DNA of 64,000 nt, taken from assembly GCA_029781135.1 (NCBI GenBank), contig JAKOXH010000051.1, positions 1 through 64,000 on the forward strand. Reading direction: 5' to 3'. The notes below the pieces were generated by a model, which worked only from the letters and a program-made list of their open reading frames with translations, ran no database searches and was not told the origin of the DNA. Of the stretch, positions 34,798 through 43,649 are shown one piece after another. This DNA is from Planctomycetota bacterium. GTDB taxonomy: Bacteria; Planctomycetota; Planctomycetia; Pirellulales; Lacipirellulaceae. Made by a program: the position numbers and the translations under genes. Each line of letters starts with the position of its first letter. Positions within the stretch are counted from its first letter, which is position 1.

Positions 34798-35910
34798 ATG
34801 AAGCGGCGGGCTTCTCACGTAGACGAGTCTCTCCGAGACTCGAATCCGCGTCTCGGAGAGACGCGGCCACATGAAAGCCGACGGGCGTTTACGCTCGTGG
34901 AATTGCTGGTTGTGATTGCGATCATCGGCATTCTGGTGGCGCTCTTGTTGCCGGCCGTTCAAGCCGCTCGTGAAGCGGCCCGGCGGATGAGCTGCGCGAA
35001 CAATATCAAGAATATCGGTCTGGCGTGCCTCAACTTCCACGATACGAGCAAACATCTGCCGATAAGCATCAGCCAATGGGCGGAGGACTATGACATCAAT
35101 CACAAGTGGATTGGACCACCTGGCGGCAAAATGGACGTTAAGAATGGTGGCCCAGGCTACAACGGCAAGGGCTGGATCGTTGATATTTTGCCGCAGATGG
35201 AGGAGACGGCGCTCAGCGATGCGATTGCACAAGGTTTGAAGGCATCGCCGGGCCCTTTTAAGATTAGCGGTCCAACCAATGGTGTGGGCATGGGTGCTCC
35301 GACTTTTCGGAAGATGTTGGAGCGGCAAATTCCGTGGTTATCTTGCCCGTCTGATCCGTCCGCAGTGCCATCCTCACGCCAGTGGTATTGGACTTTTGGG
35401 GACCAAGTGATCACTGCGACAACGTGTTACAAGGGTGTAATCGGCGATTCTGTTGTTACTTCGGGTGGTAACGGCGGGCCGATGGATACACCTTTTCCGA
35501 ATTTAGGATCGACGCCTGATTGCCATAACACAGCCGACTGCAATGGCCTAATTTGGCGAGCCAACTATGTCAATCCTGTTCAAATGCGGAAGATCAGTGA
35601 CGGTACGAGCAAGACGTTTATGGTCGGGGAATGTGTTGTCGCACAAGACTACCATTCGGCAGCGTTCTTTGCCGATGGAAGTTGGGCCACGTGTGGCAAC
35701 CCCTTGAATTACTTCATTCTTCCTGAAGAGGAAACGAACATTAAGAACGATAACTGGCAAGCGGCTCGTGGTTTCAAGAGTCTGCATCCGGGGGGCGTGC
35801 ACTTCGTGATGGCGGATGGTTCCGTGCAGTTTGTTTCGGAAGGCATCGATCACACAGTCTACCGTGGGCTATCCACACGCGAAGGCAACGAAACGGGTGG
35901 AGTGCAATAA
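34798..35910 (+). CDS. DUF1559 pilin-like protein with prepilin leader
   Basis: 370 residues; the ATG at 34798 has AGAAAGG upstream. The type-IV-pilin-like N-terminus FTLVELLVVIAIIGILVALLLPA is present in pieces (RAFTLVELLVV, then AIIG), followed by REAARRMSCANNIKNIGL, the DUF1559 signature. The C-terminus has SLHPGGVHFVMADGSVQF. DUF1559 proteins are abundant in planctomycetes, and their role (pseudopilin-like surface structures) is not settled. The leader before the hydrophobic helix is about 30 residues, much longer than usual, because a palindromic repeat (34825-34864) is translated inside it. Confidence 0.9.
   Translation: MKRRASHVDESLRDSNPRLGETRPHESRRAFTLVELLVVIAIIGILVALLLPAVQAAREAARRMSCANNIKNIGLACLNFHDTSKHLPISISQWAEDYDINHKWIGPPGGKMDVKNGGPGYNGKGWIVDILPQMEETALSDAIAQGLKASPGPFKISGPTNGVGMGAPTFRKMLERQIPWLSCPSDPSAVPSSRQWYWTFGDQVITATTCYKGVIGDSVVTSGGNGGPMDTPFPNLGSTPDCHNTADCNGLIWRANYVNPVQMRKISDGTSKTFMVGECVVAQDYHSAAFFADGSWATCGNPLNYFILPEEETNIKNDNWQAARGFKSLHPGGVHFVMADGSVQFVSEGIDHTVYRGLSTREGNETGGVQ
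34825..34864. repeat. Twin-hairpin element inside the DUF1559 leader
   Basis: GAGTCTC-TCC-GAGACTC (34825-34841) and GCGTCTC-GGA-GAGACGC (34848-34864): two perfect 7-bp stems with 3-nt loops. The architecture equals the twin hairpins at 2618 and 26377. It is read in frame and encodes the leader residues ESLRDS and RLGETR. Confidence 0.85.
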
Positions 35911-35929
35911 GACTTCACAATTTTAAGCC

Positions 35930-36394
35930 ATGAATACAAATTTCAGGATTAACACCGGGCTCGGTTACTTCGCCGCTGTCTTGCTATTGGCGTTTACTGG
36001 ATGCGGTGGGAGCTTTGATTCGACGGCCCATGGCTTAGTCACCTTGGACGGCAAAGCCATTAGCCGAGGCATGGTTTCGTTTCACCCACTGGCGGGCGGG
36101 CCGGCGGTCTACGGGCCGATCAATTCAGACGGAAGTTATTTTGTTCACACGGGCCGCGAAGACGGTTTGCCTTCGGGTGAATACGCGGTGAGCATCACTT
36201 CTCATGAAGCGCCGACGGCTGCGGAAAGTTCGAAAGGCGGACCGCCCCCACCCGGCAAGTCAATCACGCCCGCTTGGTATCGCATGAAAGAGACCTCTGG
36301 GCTGAAGTACACCGTGAAGCCTGGTAAGAACGAAATCAATTTGGATTTGAAGTCGCAGCCACCGGCCGGCTGGAAGCCGGGAAAGAACGTCTAG
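35930..36394 (+). CDS. Small lipoprotein with transthyretin/carboxypeptidase-regulatory-like fold
   Basis: 154 residues. A signal peptide ends at the lipobox FTGC. The body (GLVTLDGKAISRGMVSFHP, SDGSYFVHTGREDGLPSGEYAV) is the beta-sandwich pattern common in planctomycete lipoproteins that often sit directly after DUF1559 genes, as here (19 nt). Function is unknown; it is probably co-expressed with the DUF1559 protein. Confidence 0.8.
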   Translation: MNTNFRINTGLGYFAAVLLLAFTGCGGSFDSTAHGLVTLDGKAISRGMVSFHPLAGGPAVYGPINSDGSYFVHTGREDGLPSGEYAVSITSHEAPTAAESSKGGPPPPGKSITPAWYRMKETSGLKYTVKPGKNEINLDLKSQPPAGWKPGKNV

Positions 36395-36398
36395 AAAT

Positions 36399-36540
36399 CA
36401 CCGCGAGGACACAGAGGACACGAAGAACGGCGACTGAGAGATTGATGACTGGGAGACATACTTTGTTTGCAAATTCGAGGAAATCGCTGCGGCTTCCTTG
36501 AGTGCATTACTCTCCCCGTGAACTCTGTGTCCTGCGTGGT
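36399..36540. repeat. Inverted repeat pair with AGGACACAGAG core
   Basis: AGGACACAGAG occurs near 36406-36416 and its complement CTCTGTGTCCT near 36523-36533, inside longer imperfect arms. The pair brackets most of the gap between the lipoprotein gene and the amylase gene. It could fold the intervening leader RNA, or be a dispersed-repeat footprint. Confidence 0.65.
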
Positions 36541-36576
36541 TTGTTGATTGGTTGGGCGAAATCAAGACGAGGCAAC

Positions 36577-39500
36577 ATGAGTAGTTGGCGAGTGAATCTC
36601 GGGCGGTTTGCGGTCGTAATGACCATTGCAGCGGTGCTCCTGGCGCGCCCGGCTGCGCACGCCGAAGATGTCTCGTCGCCTGCCATCCTGCAAATGTTCG
36701 AGGCCCGCTGGAGCACGATTGAAGATCGCATGGCCGACATCTTCAACGTGGGCTATGGCCAAATGTGGTTGCCGCCGCCGCAACGGGCCGATACGAGCGA
36801 TCAATCGGTCGGATACGACTTATTCGACCGCTTCGACTTGGGCTCGCCGCGCAATGAGACGCTATACGGCACGCAAACGTCGCTCAAGGCCGAGATCACC
36901 GCCGCCCACCAGGCGAACGTCCGCATCTATACCGACTTTGTGGCCAATCACAACGGCTACGGCAAAGGCAGCGATCCGACGTTTGTCGCTCAGGGTGGTT
37001 ATCCTGGCTTCGTACTCTCGCGCCCGGGAGATGCGTTCGGCGACTTTCATGATCCATCGATCGATTACACGGTCGACCCGGTCAACGGCAGCTTGTTCGG
37101 CTTGATCGACATCGCCCAGGAAAAGAACTACCAGTTGTATCGTCAGCCGGTCGTGACCGGTGACCCCGATAATGTGCCGGCCGGCACACTGTACAACAAG
37201 CCCGATCCGAACAACGCGCAGTATTATCCCGACCAGGGACTAGGTGGGATCGCGATGAACGATCCGAACACCGGCGGAGCATTCACGAAGTACAATTTCA
37301 ACCTGGCGACCCCCTTGGCGGGCGATGCGGTGAAGGAAAACGCCACCGGCCTGCTCATGCGGAACATGCAGTGGATGATTCAAGTGATGGGCGTCGATGG
37401 CTTCCGCATGGATGCGGCCCGGCACATGCCGACGTGGGTTTTCAACTACTTCGACAAAGCGGTATTCCGGTCGAGCCTGCGCACGAACCTCGACGGCACG
37501 ATTCAGCCGATCTATATGTTTTCCGAGGCTGCCGACGGCAACTCGGCGAACATTCAGCCATACATTCGCCGCGATTTGCCCAATAAACTAGGCATCAGCA
37601 CGAGCGACACCACGGTGCACGGCAATCGCGACGCATTGGATTTCCCGTTGTTTTGGAAGCTGGTAAGTAACCTTTCCGGTAATGGCGCCGCCAACAATTG
37701 GCACAATATCAAAAGCGCCAGCCTGGATATGAACGACGACGGTTTGCACAACGGCAGCCAGGGCGTGTCGTTCGTCGATAGCCACGATGACCAATCGGGC
37801 CAACGGCCTTATTTGTACAAAGTGGCCTACGCCTACACGCTGATGATGCCGGGCAACGCGATCGTCTACATGAACGCGAAGCAGTTCGGCGAAGGCCGCA
37901 CGTTCCCGTACGATATTGGTGGATCATCGTATTCGATGAGCAACGACGCGCTCGGCGGTTACCATGGCGATGATATTGCCAAGCTGGTCGAGATCCGCAA
38001 TGCCTACGGTCGCGGCAACTTCCAAGAACGCTGGATCGATGAAGCGTTCGGCGATACCAACGGCAACGGCTATCAGGATTCGAACATCTACGTGTACGAG
38101 CGGCAAGCTTCAGCGCTGGTGGGGCTCAACAGCCGGCTGGATAGCGGCTACGACCAACGGTCGCCCGTGCAAACGAGCTTCGCCGCCAATAGCGTGCTGG
38201 TGGAACTGACGGGCAACGCGGCCGACGCGACGGTCGACCCAACCGGCAGCATTCCGGAAGCCATCCGCGTGAATGCGAGCGGCCAGGTAACGCTGCGGAT
38301 TCCGCGCAATTCGACGCACGGCAAAGGCTACGTGATTTACGGTTTGGCGACGCCGCAAGGCACATTATCGCTCACGAATGTGTCGCAGGTATTGGCCGGT
38401 GCGACGCCCACATTGGCCACGAACGGCACGGCTCGGCTGGCGAATATCGACGTCATCACCACGAACTCGTTCAACGTGCAGTTGAATACGACGCCGGTGA
38501 CGCTCCCCGCGCCGCTGGGAGAAGCAAACCCGGTGCGCGACGTTCACGCCGACGGCGACCTGGCGATGATCCGCATCGATGACAGCCTCAATATCAACGG
38601 CGTGGCCGGGATCGATAACACCACGCTCGGCAGCGCGGCGTACGGCTTTGAGAATTTCACGACCACGAACTCGCCGGGTTTCGTTTGGAGCGGCGGGGCG
38701 AATGTCGGCACCGGTTCAGGTACGTTCGTGCAGTCGATCGACACCACGCAGCTTTCCGAAGGGCGGCATTATATTACGGTGCGGGCATTTCGACATCGCA
38801 ACGCGGCCACGGGTGGCGATGGCGGGCCAGCCGTGTTCACCGATTTCAAGCAAACGATCTACGTCGATCGGTTGCCCCCGGTATCGGCGGTTGTGAGCTT
38901 CGCACCGTATACCTCGGATCCGAACAACCCGAACAATCGCGATCTCATCATGCGGTCGGTCGACGGGACGGCAAATGCCGTGTATGTCGTGCGTGATCTG
39001 CCCGCTAATTGGTCGAACGCACAAATTTTGGCTGGAATCAACCAAAATCCATCGGCCTACCAATTGAGTTATTACGATCGCGATGCCTTCGTGCGGGGCT
39101 ACACCGGCGTTTCGAATGGCAATCATGTGCTTACCGTCGTGACCTACGAGCCAACCGGTAATTACAGCATTCAACGTATTCCTGGCCAGCTCACCGTAAC
39201 GACGATTGGCAAAGGATTCGGCGACACGAATGTGAGCGGAAGCTATACGACGACTGATATTCGTTGTGCAACCGGTTCGGGCGCGTGCGGCAACAACTCG
39301 GTCGAAGATGTGCTCTATAGCCAAAACAATAAGTTCAGCGCCGCTTTCGATGTGAACGGGGACGGTTTGGGCGACAATCGCGATTTGTTCCTTTTGGGCA
39401 ATGAATTGATTGCGCGCGGAGCAGGCCAGACCGTCCTCGATTCCTACACCGACTTGCTGCTGCATCGTGGCGACTTCGATTCCTCGGGGGCGACTGACGC

Positions 39501-39954
39501 TACGGACGTCGCGTCCCTTTACAGTAGCTTCGGCAGCCCGAGTTGGTTGAAGGATTTGAACGTCGATGGTGCGGTCAACATTGCCGACGTGCAGACGATG
39601 GTGACGCAAATCTTCCGCACGGTGGCGGGCGATTTTAATTTGGATGGCCGCGTCGACGCGGCCGACTACGTGGTGTGGCGGAATTCGGGCAGTATTGCCA
39701 GTGGCGCTCAATACACGCAGGGCGATGCTGATTTCGATGGCGATGTAGACGGAGCCGACCTGGCCTTGTGGAGAAGCCAATTCGGATTCGTGCGGCAATC
39801 GCTGACGCCAAGTATTGGTAGCGGTATTCAGCTTGAAGCGGTACCCGAGCCAGCGACTTGCGCGTTGTTCGTTTTGTCGGGATGTCTGATTCTTGTGTTG
39901 CGCAGCGGCGGGCATCGTTTGCACTGCCGCCAGCATTCGTTGATTACTTTCTAA
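36577..39954 (+). CDS. Secreted GH13 alpha-amylase-type enzyme with dockerin-like repeats and PEP-CTERM anchor
   Basis: 1125 residues; the ATG at 36577 is preceded by ACGAGG. A signal peptide ends at AHAED. The GH13 barrel has DFVANHNG, then GFRMDAARH with nucleophile D279, FSEAAD with acid/base E317, and FVDSHDD with D404. It should cut alpha-1,4-glucan. Beta domains follow, then three tandem dockerin/EF-hand-like pairs (about residues 877-1080; GDFNLDGRVDAADYVVWR is the clearest). The end is VPEPATCALFVLSG, a PEP-CTERM signal with an unusually long tail (about 17 residues after the hydrophobic run). It probably works outside the cell, surface-attached. Confidence 0.9.
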   Translation: MSSWRVNLGRFAVVMTIAAVLLARPAAHAEDVSSPAILQMFEARWSTIEDRMADIFNVGYGQMWLPPPQRADTSDQSVGYDLFDRFDLGSPRNETLYGTQTSLKAEITAAHQANVRIYTDFVANHNGYGKGSDPTFVAQGGYPGFVLSRPGDAFGDFHDPSIDYTVDPVNGSLFGLIDIAQEKNYQLYRQPVVTGDPDNVPAGTLYNKPDPNNAQYYPDQGLGGIAMNDPNTGGAFTKYNFNLATPLAGDAVKENATGLLMRNMQWMIQVMGVDGFRMDAARHMPTWVFNYFDKAVFRSSLRTNLDGTIQPIYMFSEAADGNSANIQPYIRRDLPNKLGISTSDTTVHGNRDALDFPLFWKLVSNLSGNGAANNWHNIKSASLDMNDDGLHNGSQGVSFVDSHDDQSGQRPYLYKVAYAYTLMMPGNAIVYMNAKQFGEGRTFPYDIGGSSYSMSNDALGGYHGDDIAKLVEIRNAYGRGNFQERWIDEAFGDTNGNGYQDSNIYVYERQASALVGLNSRLDSGYDQRSPVQTSFAANSVLVELTGNAADATVDPTGSIPEAIRVNASGQVTLRIPRNSTHGKGYVIYGLATPQGTLSLTNVSQVLAGATPTLATNGTARLANIDVITTNSFNVQLNTTPVTLPAPLGEANPVRDVHADGDLAMIRIDDSLNINGVAGIDNTTLGSAAYGFENFTTTNSPGFVWSGGANVGTGSGTFVQSIDTTQLSEGRHYITVRAFRHRNAATGGDGGPAVFTDFKQTIYVDRLPPVSAVVSFAPYTSDPNNPNNRDLIMRSVDGTANAVYVVRDLPANWSNAQILAGINQNPSAYQLSYYDRDAFVRGYTGVSNGNHVLTVVTYEPTGNYSIQRIPGQLTVTTIGKGFGDTNVSGSYTTTDIRCATGSGACGNNSVEDVLYSQNNKFSAAFDVNGDGLGDNRDLFLLGNELIARGAGQTVLDSYTDLLLHRGDFDSSGATDATDVASLYSSFGSPSWLKDLNVDGAVNIADVQTMVTQIFRTVAGDFNLDGRVDAADYVVWRNSGSIASGAQYTQGDADFDGDVDGADLALWRSQFGFVRQSLTPSIGSGIQLEAVPEPATCALFVLSGCLILVLRSGGHRLHCRQHSLITF

Positions 39955-39997
39955 TTGGTTGGGGCAACAGTTGCAGTTTGTTCTGGAGGTTCTTCGT

Positions 39998-41437
39998 ATG
40001 AGATCATTTTTTGCTGCGATCGTGGTATTGGCGGCGGCTCTCCCGGCGGCGGCGCAGCCGTGGTACGCCCGGGGCGAGTTCAACGGTTGGGATACGTCTA
40101 CTCCCATGGTAGACCAAGGTGGCGGCCACTATACGGCCACGATTTCGGGATTGTTCCCGAGCAGCCCGGGCGCCGAAATCTACAATGAGTTCAAAGTGGC
40201 GAACGCCGATTGGTCGATCAACATGCCGGGCAGTAACGCCAAAGTGGCGACCGATGCCAATGGCGAAATCCATCTGCATCTTTACGACCAAACGTCGTGG
40301 AGCGATGGCTGGTCGCCGAATAATGCCCGCCGCGTCGGCTACGACGATCCACAAATGTATGGCTGGGACCTTGCAGGGACGTTTAACGGTTGGCAAGCAA
40401 CACCTGATCCGACGTACAACCTGACAAGCATGGGGAACGGATTGTACCATGGTCAGTTCGCGATGCCGGCAGGCGACCAATCTTTCAAATTTCGAAAGCA
40501 AGGCGATTGGACCATTGCGATTGGCAGCGATTTTGGCAATACCGGTGCCGATAACTCGTTTAAAGTGTGGACTGCGGGTGACTTATGGAACTTCGACCTC
40601 GACCTGCCAAACGGTCGTTGGCGCGCCTATACCGATGCGCCGTCGCCGGATTTAAACAATGACAACAAGGTCGATGCGCGCGACTACGTGATCGGGCGGA
40701 ATAACAATTGGACGACCGCCGGCAAGAACGTGTGGAAGGCCAACTATGGTTACGGTACGGCTCAAGACTGGTACGTACGAGGTTCGTTCAACAACTTCGA
40801 TTCGTCGACGCAAATGACGAATAACGGCAATGGCAGCTACAGCGCAGCCGTCACCGGTCTTACGCCGGGCACCGATTACACCTACCGCGTGACGGACATC
40901 GACTCGTCGGTCCGCGTGCCGGCCGGCAACGGCAACGACGGAAAGGTTCCAGCGGATGCAAACGGCGAAATTCATTTCAATTTCTACCCGTTGCAGGGGA
41001 ACAATTGGAATGATGGCTGGTCCCCCGATACCGTGAGTCGCGTCGGCTACCAGGATTCCCAACAATACGATTGGGAAATCATGGGCAGCTTCAACGGTTG
41101 GACCACTCCGATGGCATTAACGGACCAGGGTAATGGCCTGCATACCGGAACATTCACGTTTGATGCCGCCGGCAACTACCAGTTCAAGTTCCGTAAACAA
41201 GGTGATTGGAGCACTTCGATTGGCGACAACTTCGGCAACTCCGCGGCCAACATCACCGGCTTGAATGTCACCTCGAACACGGAAGCGTGGACCTTTGAGC
41301 TCGATTTGCCGCACGGCAAGTATCGGTTCTATCACCCGGCGCCGGTTGGCGCGGGCGGTGCGGTGCCCGAACCGACAAGCGTCGCGCTCGTGTTGTTTGG
41401 ATTGACGCTTGGCCTGGGCCGCGTCCGCCGGAAGTAG
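39998..41437 (+). CDS. PEP-CTERM protein with four FNGW-type starch-binding-like modules
   Basis: 479 residues; GGAGG seven bases before the ATG sets the start at 39998. A signal peptide ends at PAAAQ. Four beta-sandwich modules begin GEFNGWD (about residue 27), GTFNGWQ (127), GSFNNFD (262) and GSFNGWT (363). The F-N-G-W loop is typical of CBM20/CBM48/SusE-like starch-binding folds. Modules 1-2 and 3-4 are an internal duplication, with a dockerin-like DLNNDNKVDARDYV (218) between them. The C-terminus is a PEP-CTERM signal. No catalytic residues are evident. It lies 43 nt after the amylase gene and probably holds alpha-glucan at the surface. Confidence 0.82.
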   Translation: MRSFFAAIVVLAAALPAAAQPWYARGEFNGWDTSTPMVDQGGGHYTATISGLFPSSPGAEIYNEFKVANADWSINMPGSNAKVATDANGEIHLHLYDQTSWSDGWSPNNARRVGYDDPQMYGWDLAGTFNGWQATPDPTYNLTSMGNGLYHGQFAMPAGDQSFKFRKQGDWTIAIGSDFGNTGADNSFKVWTAGDLWNFDLDLPNGRWRAYTDAPSPDLNNDNKVDARDYVIGRNNNWTTAGKNVWKANYGYGTAQDWYVRGSFNNFDSSTQMTNNGNGSYSAAVTGLTPGTDYTYRVTDIDSSVRVPAGNGNDGKVPADANGEIHFNFYPLQGNNWNDGWSPDTVSRVGYQDSQQYDWEIMGSFNGWTTPMALTDQGNGLHTGTFTFDAAGNYQFKFRKQGDWSTSIGDNFGNSAANITGLNVTSNTEAWTFELDLPHGKYRFYHPAPVGAGGAVPEPTSVALVLFGLTLGLGRVRRK

Positions 41438-41573
41438 CTCGGCGATGGTTGTAGTTTTTCGTGCGCGATTGACGTCGCTGTCCGGCGAGCATCGTCTCGT
41501 CGGCAGCGGCGGCGATCCGGGGTCTGCGCTAAAGTTCAAGTTGACGATCGTTGGGGGGCAGGGCAGGTTACGC

Positions 41574-43640
41574 ATGCGAGTCTTGACGAAGCAGACCGAG
41601 GGTGCTCACAGCGCCCCGCGGCAAGCGGGTAAACAAGAATTTGCGCCGATTTTCGCGAGGCTTATCACAACAATCGGCATCATGGGGTGGCTAGGATGCA
41701 ATTGCTCGACTGACACGCATTCTCAGCCAACATCGGCTCGCGGTGTGTCCGAGGGGCGCGTCGCCGAAGCGGCGCCGGTACGCCATGGCGATCCAAGTAT
41801 TCGGTTGGTTGCACACACATCGAGCGCGCCGACACCGAAAATTTCACCGGTCTCGGCGACGGTGCCAACGTGGGCGGCCGATGCAGTGTTCTACCAGATC
41901 TTTCCCGAGCGGTTCTGCAACGGCGACAAGTCGAACGATCCCACGCATGATTCGCTGGAATTCCCCGATTCAGTACCAGCGAATTGGAAGATTACGCCGT
42001 GGACCAGCGATTGGTACGCGCGGGCCGATTGGGAGAAGGCCCGCGGGCCTAACTTTTTCGAAAATGGCGTCTTCGATCGTCGCTATGGCGGCGACCTGCA
42101 GGGCGTGTTAGACAAGCTCGAGTACTTAGCGAACCTGGGCATCAACACGATCTACTTTAACCCGGTGTTTTATGCACGTTCGCTGCACAAGTACGATGGA
42201 GCGTCGTACCATCATATCGATCCTTATTTTGGGCCAAGTCCAGCAGGCGATTTGCAGATCATCGCCGCGGAAACGAGCGATCCAGCAACGTGGCACTGGA
42301 CGGCGGCCGACAAATTGTTTCTCGAAGTGGTGAAGCAGGCCCATGCCCGCGGAATTCGCGTCATCGTGGACGGAGTGTTCAATCATACGGGGCGTGATTT
42401 CTTCGCGTTTGCCGATTTGCGCAAGCGGCAGGCGGCATCGCCCTATCGCGACTGGTACATCGTGCAGACGTTCGATGATCCCAAAACACCGCAAAATGAG
42501 TTTCGCTACAAGGGCTGGTGGGGCGTCGATACGTTGCCTGAATTCGCGGATAAGCCCGGTGGCGGCGATTTGCAGCCAGGGCCAAAAAAGTACATTTTCG
42601 ATGCCACGCGTCGCTGGATGGACCCCAACGGCGACGGCGACCCGGCCGACGGAATCGACGGGTGGCGATTGGATGTGGCCAATGAGGTACCCACTGGTTT
42701 CTGGCGCGATTGGCATGCGCTGGCACGAAAGATCAATCCCGAATGTTACACGGTGGCGGAGATTTGGGACGACGCGCGGAAGTTTCTCGACGAGGCGCGT
42801 TTTTCCGCGACCATGAACTATCATGGTTTCGCGTTCCCCGTGAAAGGTTTTCTCATCGATCAGTCGCTCGCGCCCAGCGGAGCGGCGAAGCAACTTAACG
42901 ATCGTCGCAATGAATACGCGCGCGAGACCCAATATGGACTGCAAAATCTGTTGGATTCGCACGATACCGATCGTTTGCCATCGATGATCGTCAATGCGGG
43001 GCGCCGTACTTACACCAAACCAGAGCGGTTTGATTACGACACGAGCAATACGCCGCGCTATGTTCCCACGTACGATGTGCGGAAACCGAACGACCGTGAG
43101 CGGCGTATCCAGCGGCTGGCCGTATTGCTGCAAATGACGTATGTGGGGCCGCCGATGATCTATTACGGCACCGAGGCGGGGATGTGGGGCGGCGATGATC
43201 CGTGCGATCGGCAACCGATGGTGTGGCCCGATATGAAATTTGAGCCGCAGGCGTCCGATCCCTTGGGTCGCCCACGCCAGCCCGATGCAGTCGGTTTCGA
43301 CGGCGGGTTGTTTAGTTTTTATCGGGCGGCCATTGCGTTGCGTCGCGACAATGCGGCGCTGCGGCGGGGCGAAATTGAATTCACTACGATGGATGATGCG
43401 GCGGGATTCTTGGGCTTCCGTCGCACGGATGGCAAAGACGCTTTCCTAGTGGGCCTAAATCGCGGCGATGCGCCATTTGCTTGGAAGGTGCCTACGAGTG
43501 TGGGAGGCGCGGTCGTGCAAGTATTTACCGCCTCGGGAGAGGTGAACCGCGTAACGCTTGTTCCTGGGGACGGGCAAACGACGGTGACTGTCCCGGCATT
43601 GGATGGCGTGGTGTTACGCGTGACGGTGCCGAAGGAGTAG
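41574..43640 (+). CDS. GH13 amylase/neopullulanase-type enzyme, probable lipoprotein
   Basis: 688 residues. The frame is open further upstream, overlapping the previous gene, but ATG 41574 has a GGGCAGG site and precedes a signal-like helix (TTIGIMGWLGC) ending in a weak lipobox. The GH13 residues are intact: DGVFNHTG, GWRLDVANEV with D367, AEIWDD with E396, and LDSHDTDRL with D464. The N-terminal VFYQIFPERFCNGD is the classic start of neopullulanase/cyclomaltodextrinase-type enzymes. It probably trims maltodextrins in the periplasm before uptake by the adjacent transporter. Confidence 0.9.
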   Translation: MRVLTKQTEGAHSAPRQAGKQEFAPIFARLITTIGIMGWLGCNCSTDTHSQPTSARGVSEGRVAEAAPVRHGDPSIRLVAHTSSAPTPKISPVSATVPTWAADAVFYQIFPERFCNGDKSNDPTHDSLEFPDSVPANWKITPWTSDWYARADWEKARGPNFFENGVFDRRYGGDLQGVLDKLEYLANLGINTIYFNPVFYARSLHKYDGASYHHIDPYFGPSPAGDLQIIAAETSDPATWHWTAADKLFLEVVKQAHARGIRVIVDGVFNHTGRDFFAFADLRKRQAASPYRDWYIVQTFDDPKTPQNEFRYKGWWGVDTLPEFADKPGGGDLQPGPKKYIFDATRRWMDPNGDGDPADGIDGWRLDVANEVPTGFWRDWHALARKINPECYTVAEIWDDARKFLDEARFSATMNYHGFAFPVKGFLIDQSLAPSGAAKQLNDRRNEYARETQYGLQNLLDSHDTDRLPSMIVNAGRRTYTKPERFDYDTSNTPRYVPTYDVRKPNDRERRIQRLAVLLQMTYVGPPMIYYGTEAGMWGGDDPCDRQPMVWPDMKFEPQASDPLGRPRQPDAVGFDGGLFSFYRAAIALRRDNAALRRGEIEFTTMDDAAGFLGFRRTDGKDAFLVGLNRGDAPFAWKVPTSVGGAVVQVFTASGEVNRVTLVPGDGQTTVTVPALDGVVLRVTVPKE

Positions 43641-43649
43641 CGGCCGAGC

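Noticed and set aside
38716..40107. Long open frame (463 codons) on the minus strand across the amylase and FNGW genes
   Set aside because: It lies opposite two genes with clear domains and is His/Arg/Ile-rich without any family resemblance; it is a shadow produced by GC-biased codon use.
41409..41573. Upstream extension of the GH13 lipoprotein gene overlapping the FNGW gene
   Set aside because: The extension has no homology and hides the signal helix; ATG 41574 with its upstream GGGCAGG is better.
42126..43214. Minus-strand open frame (362 codons) opposite the GH13 lipoprotein gene
   Set aside because: Shadow frame; the plus strand holds all four GH13 motifs.
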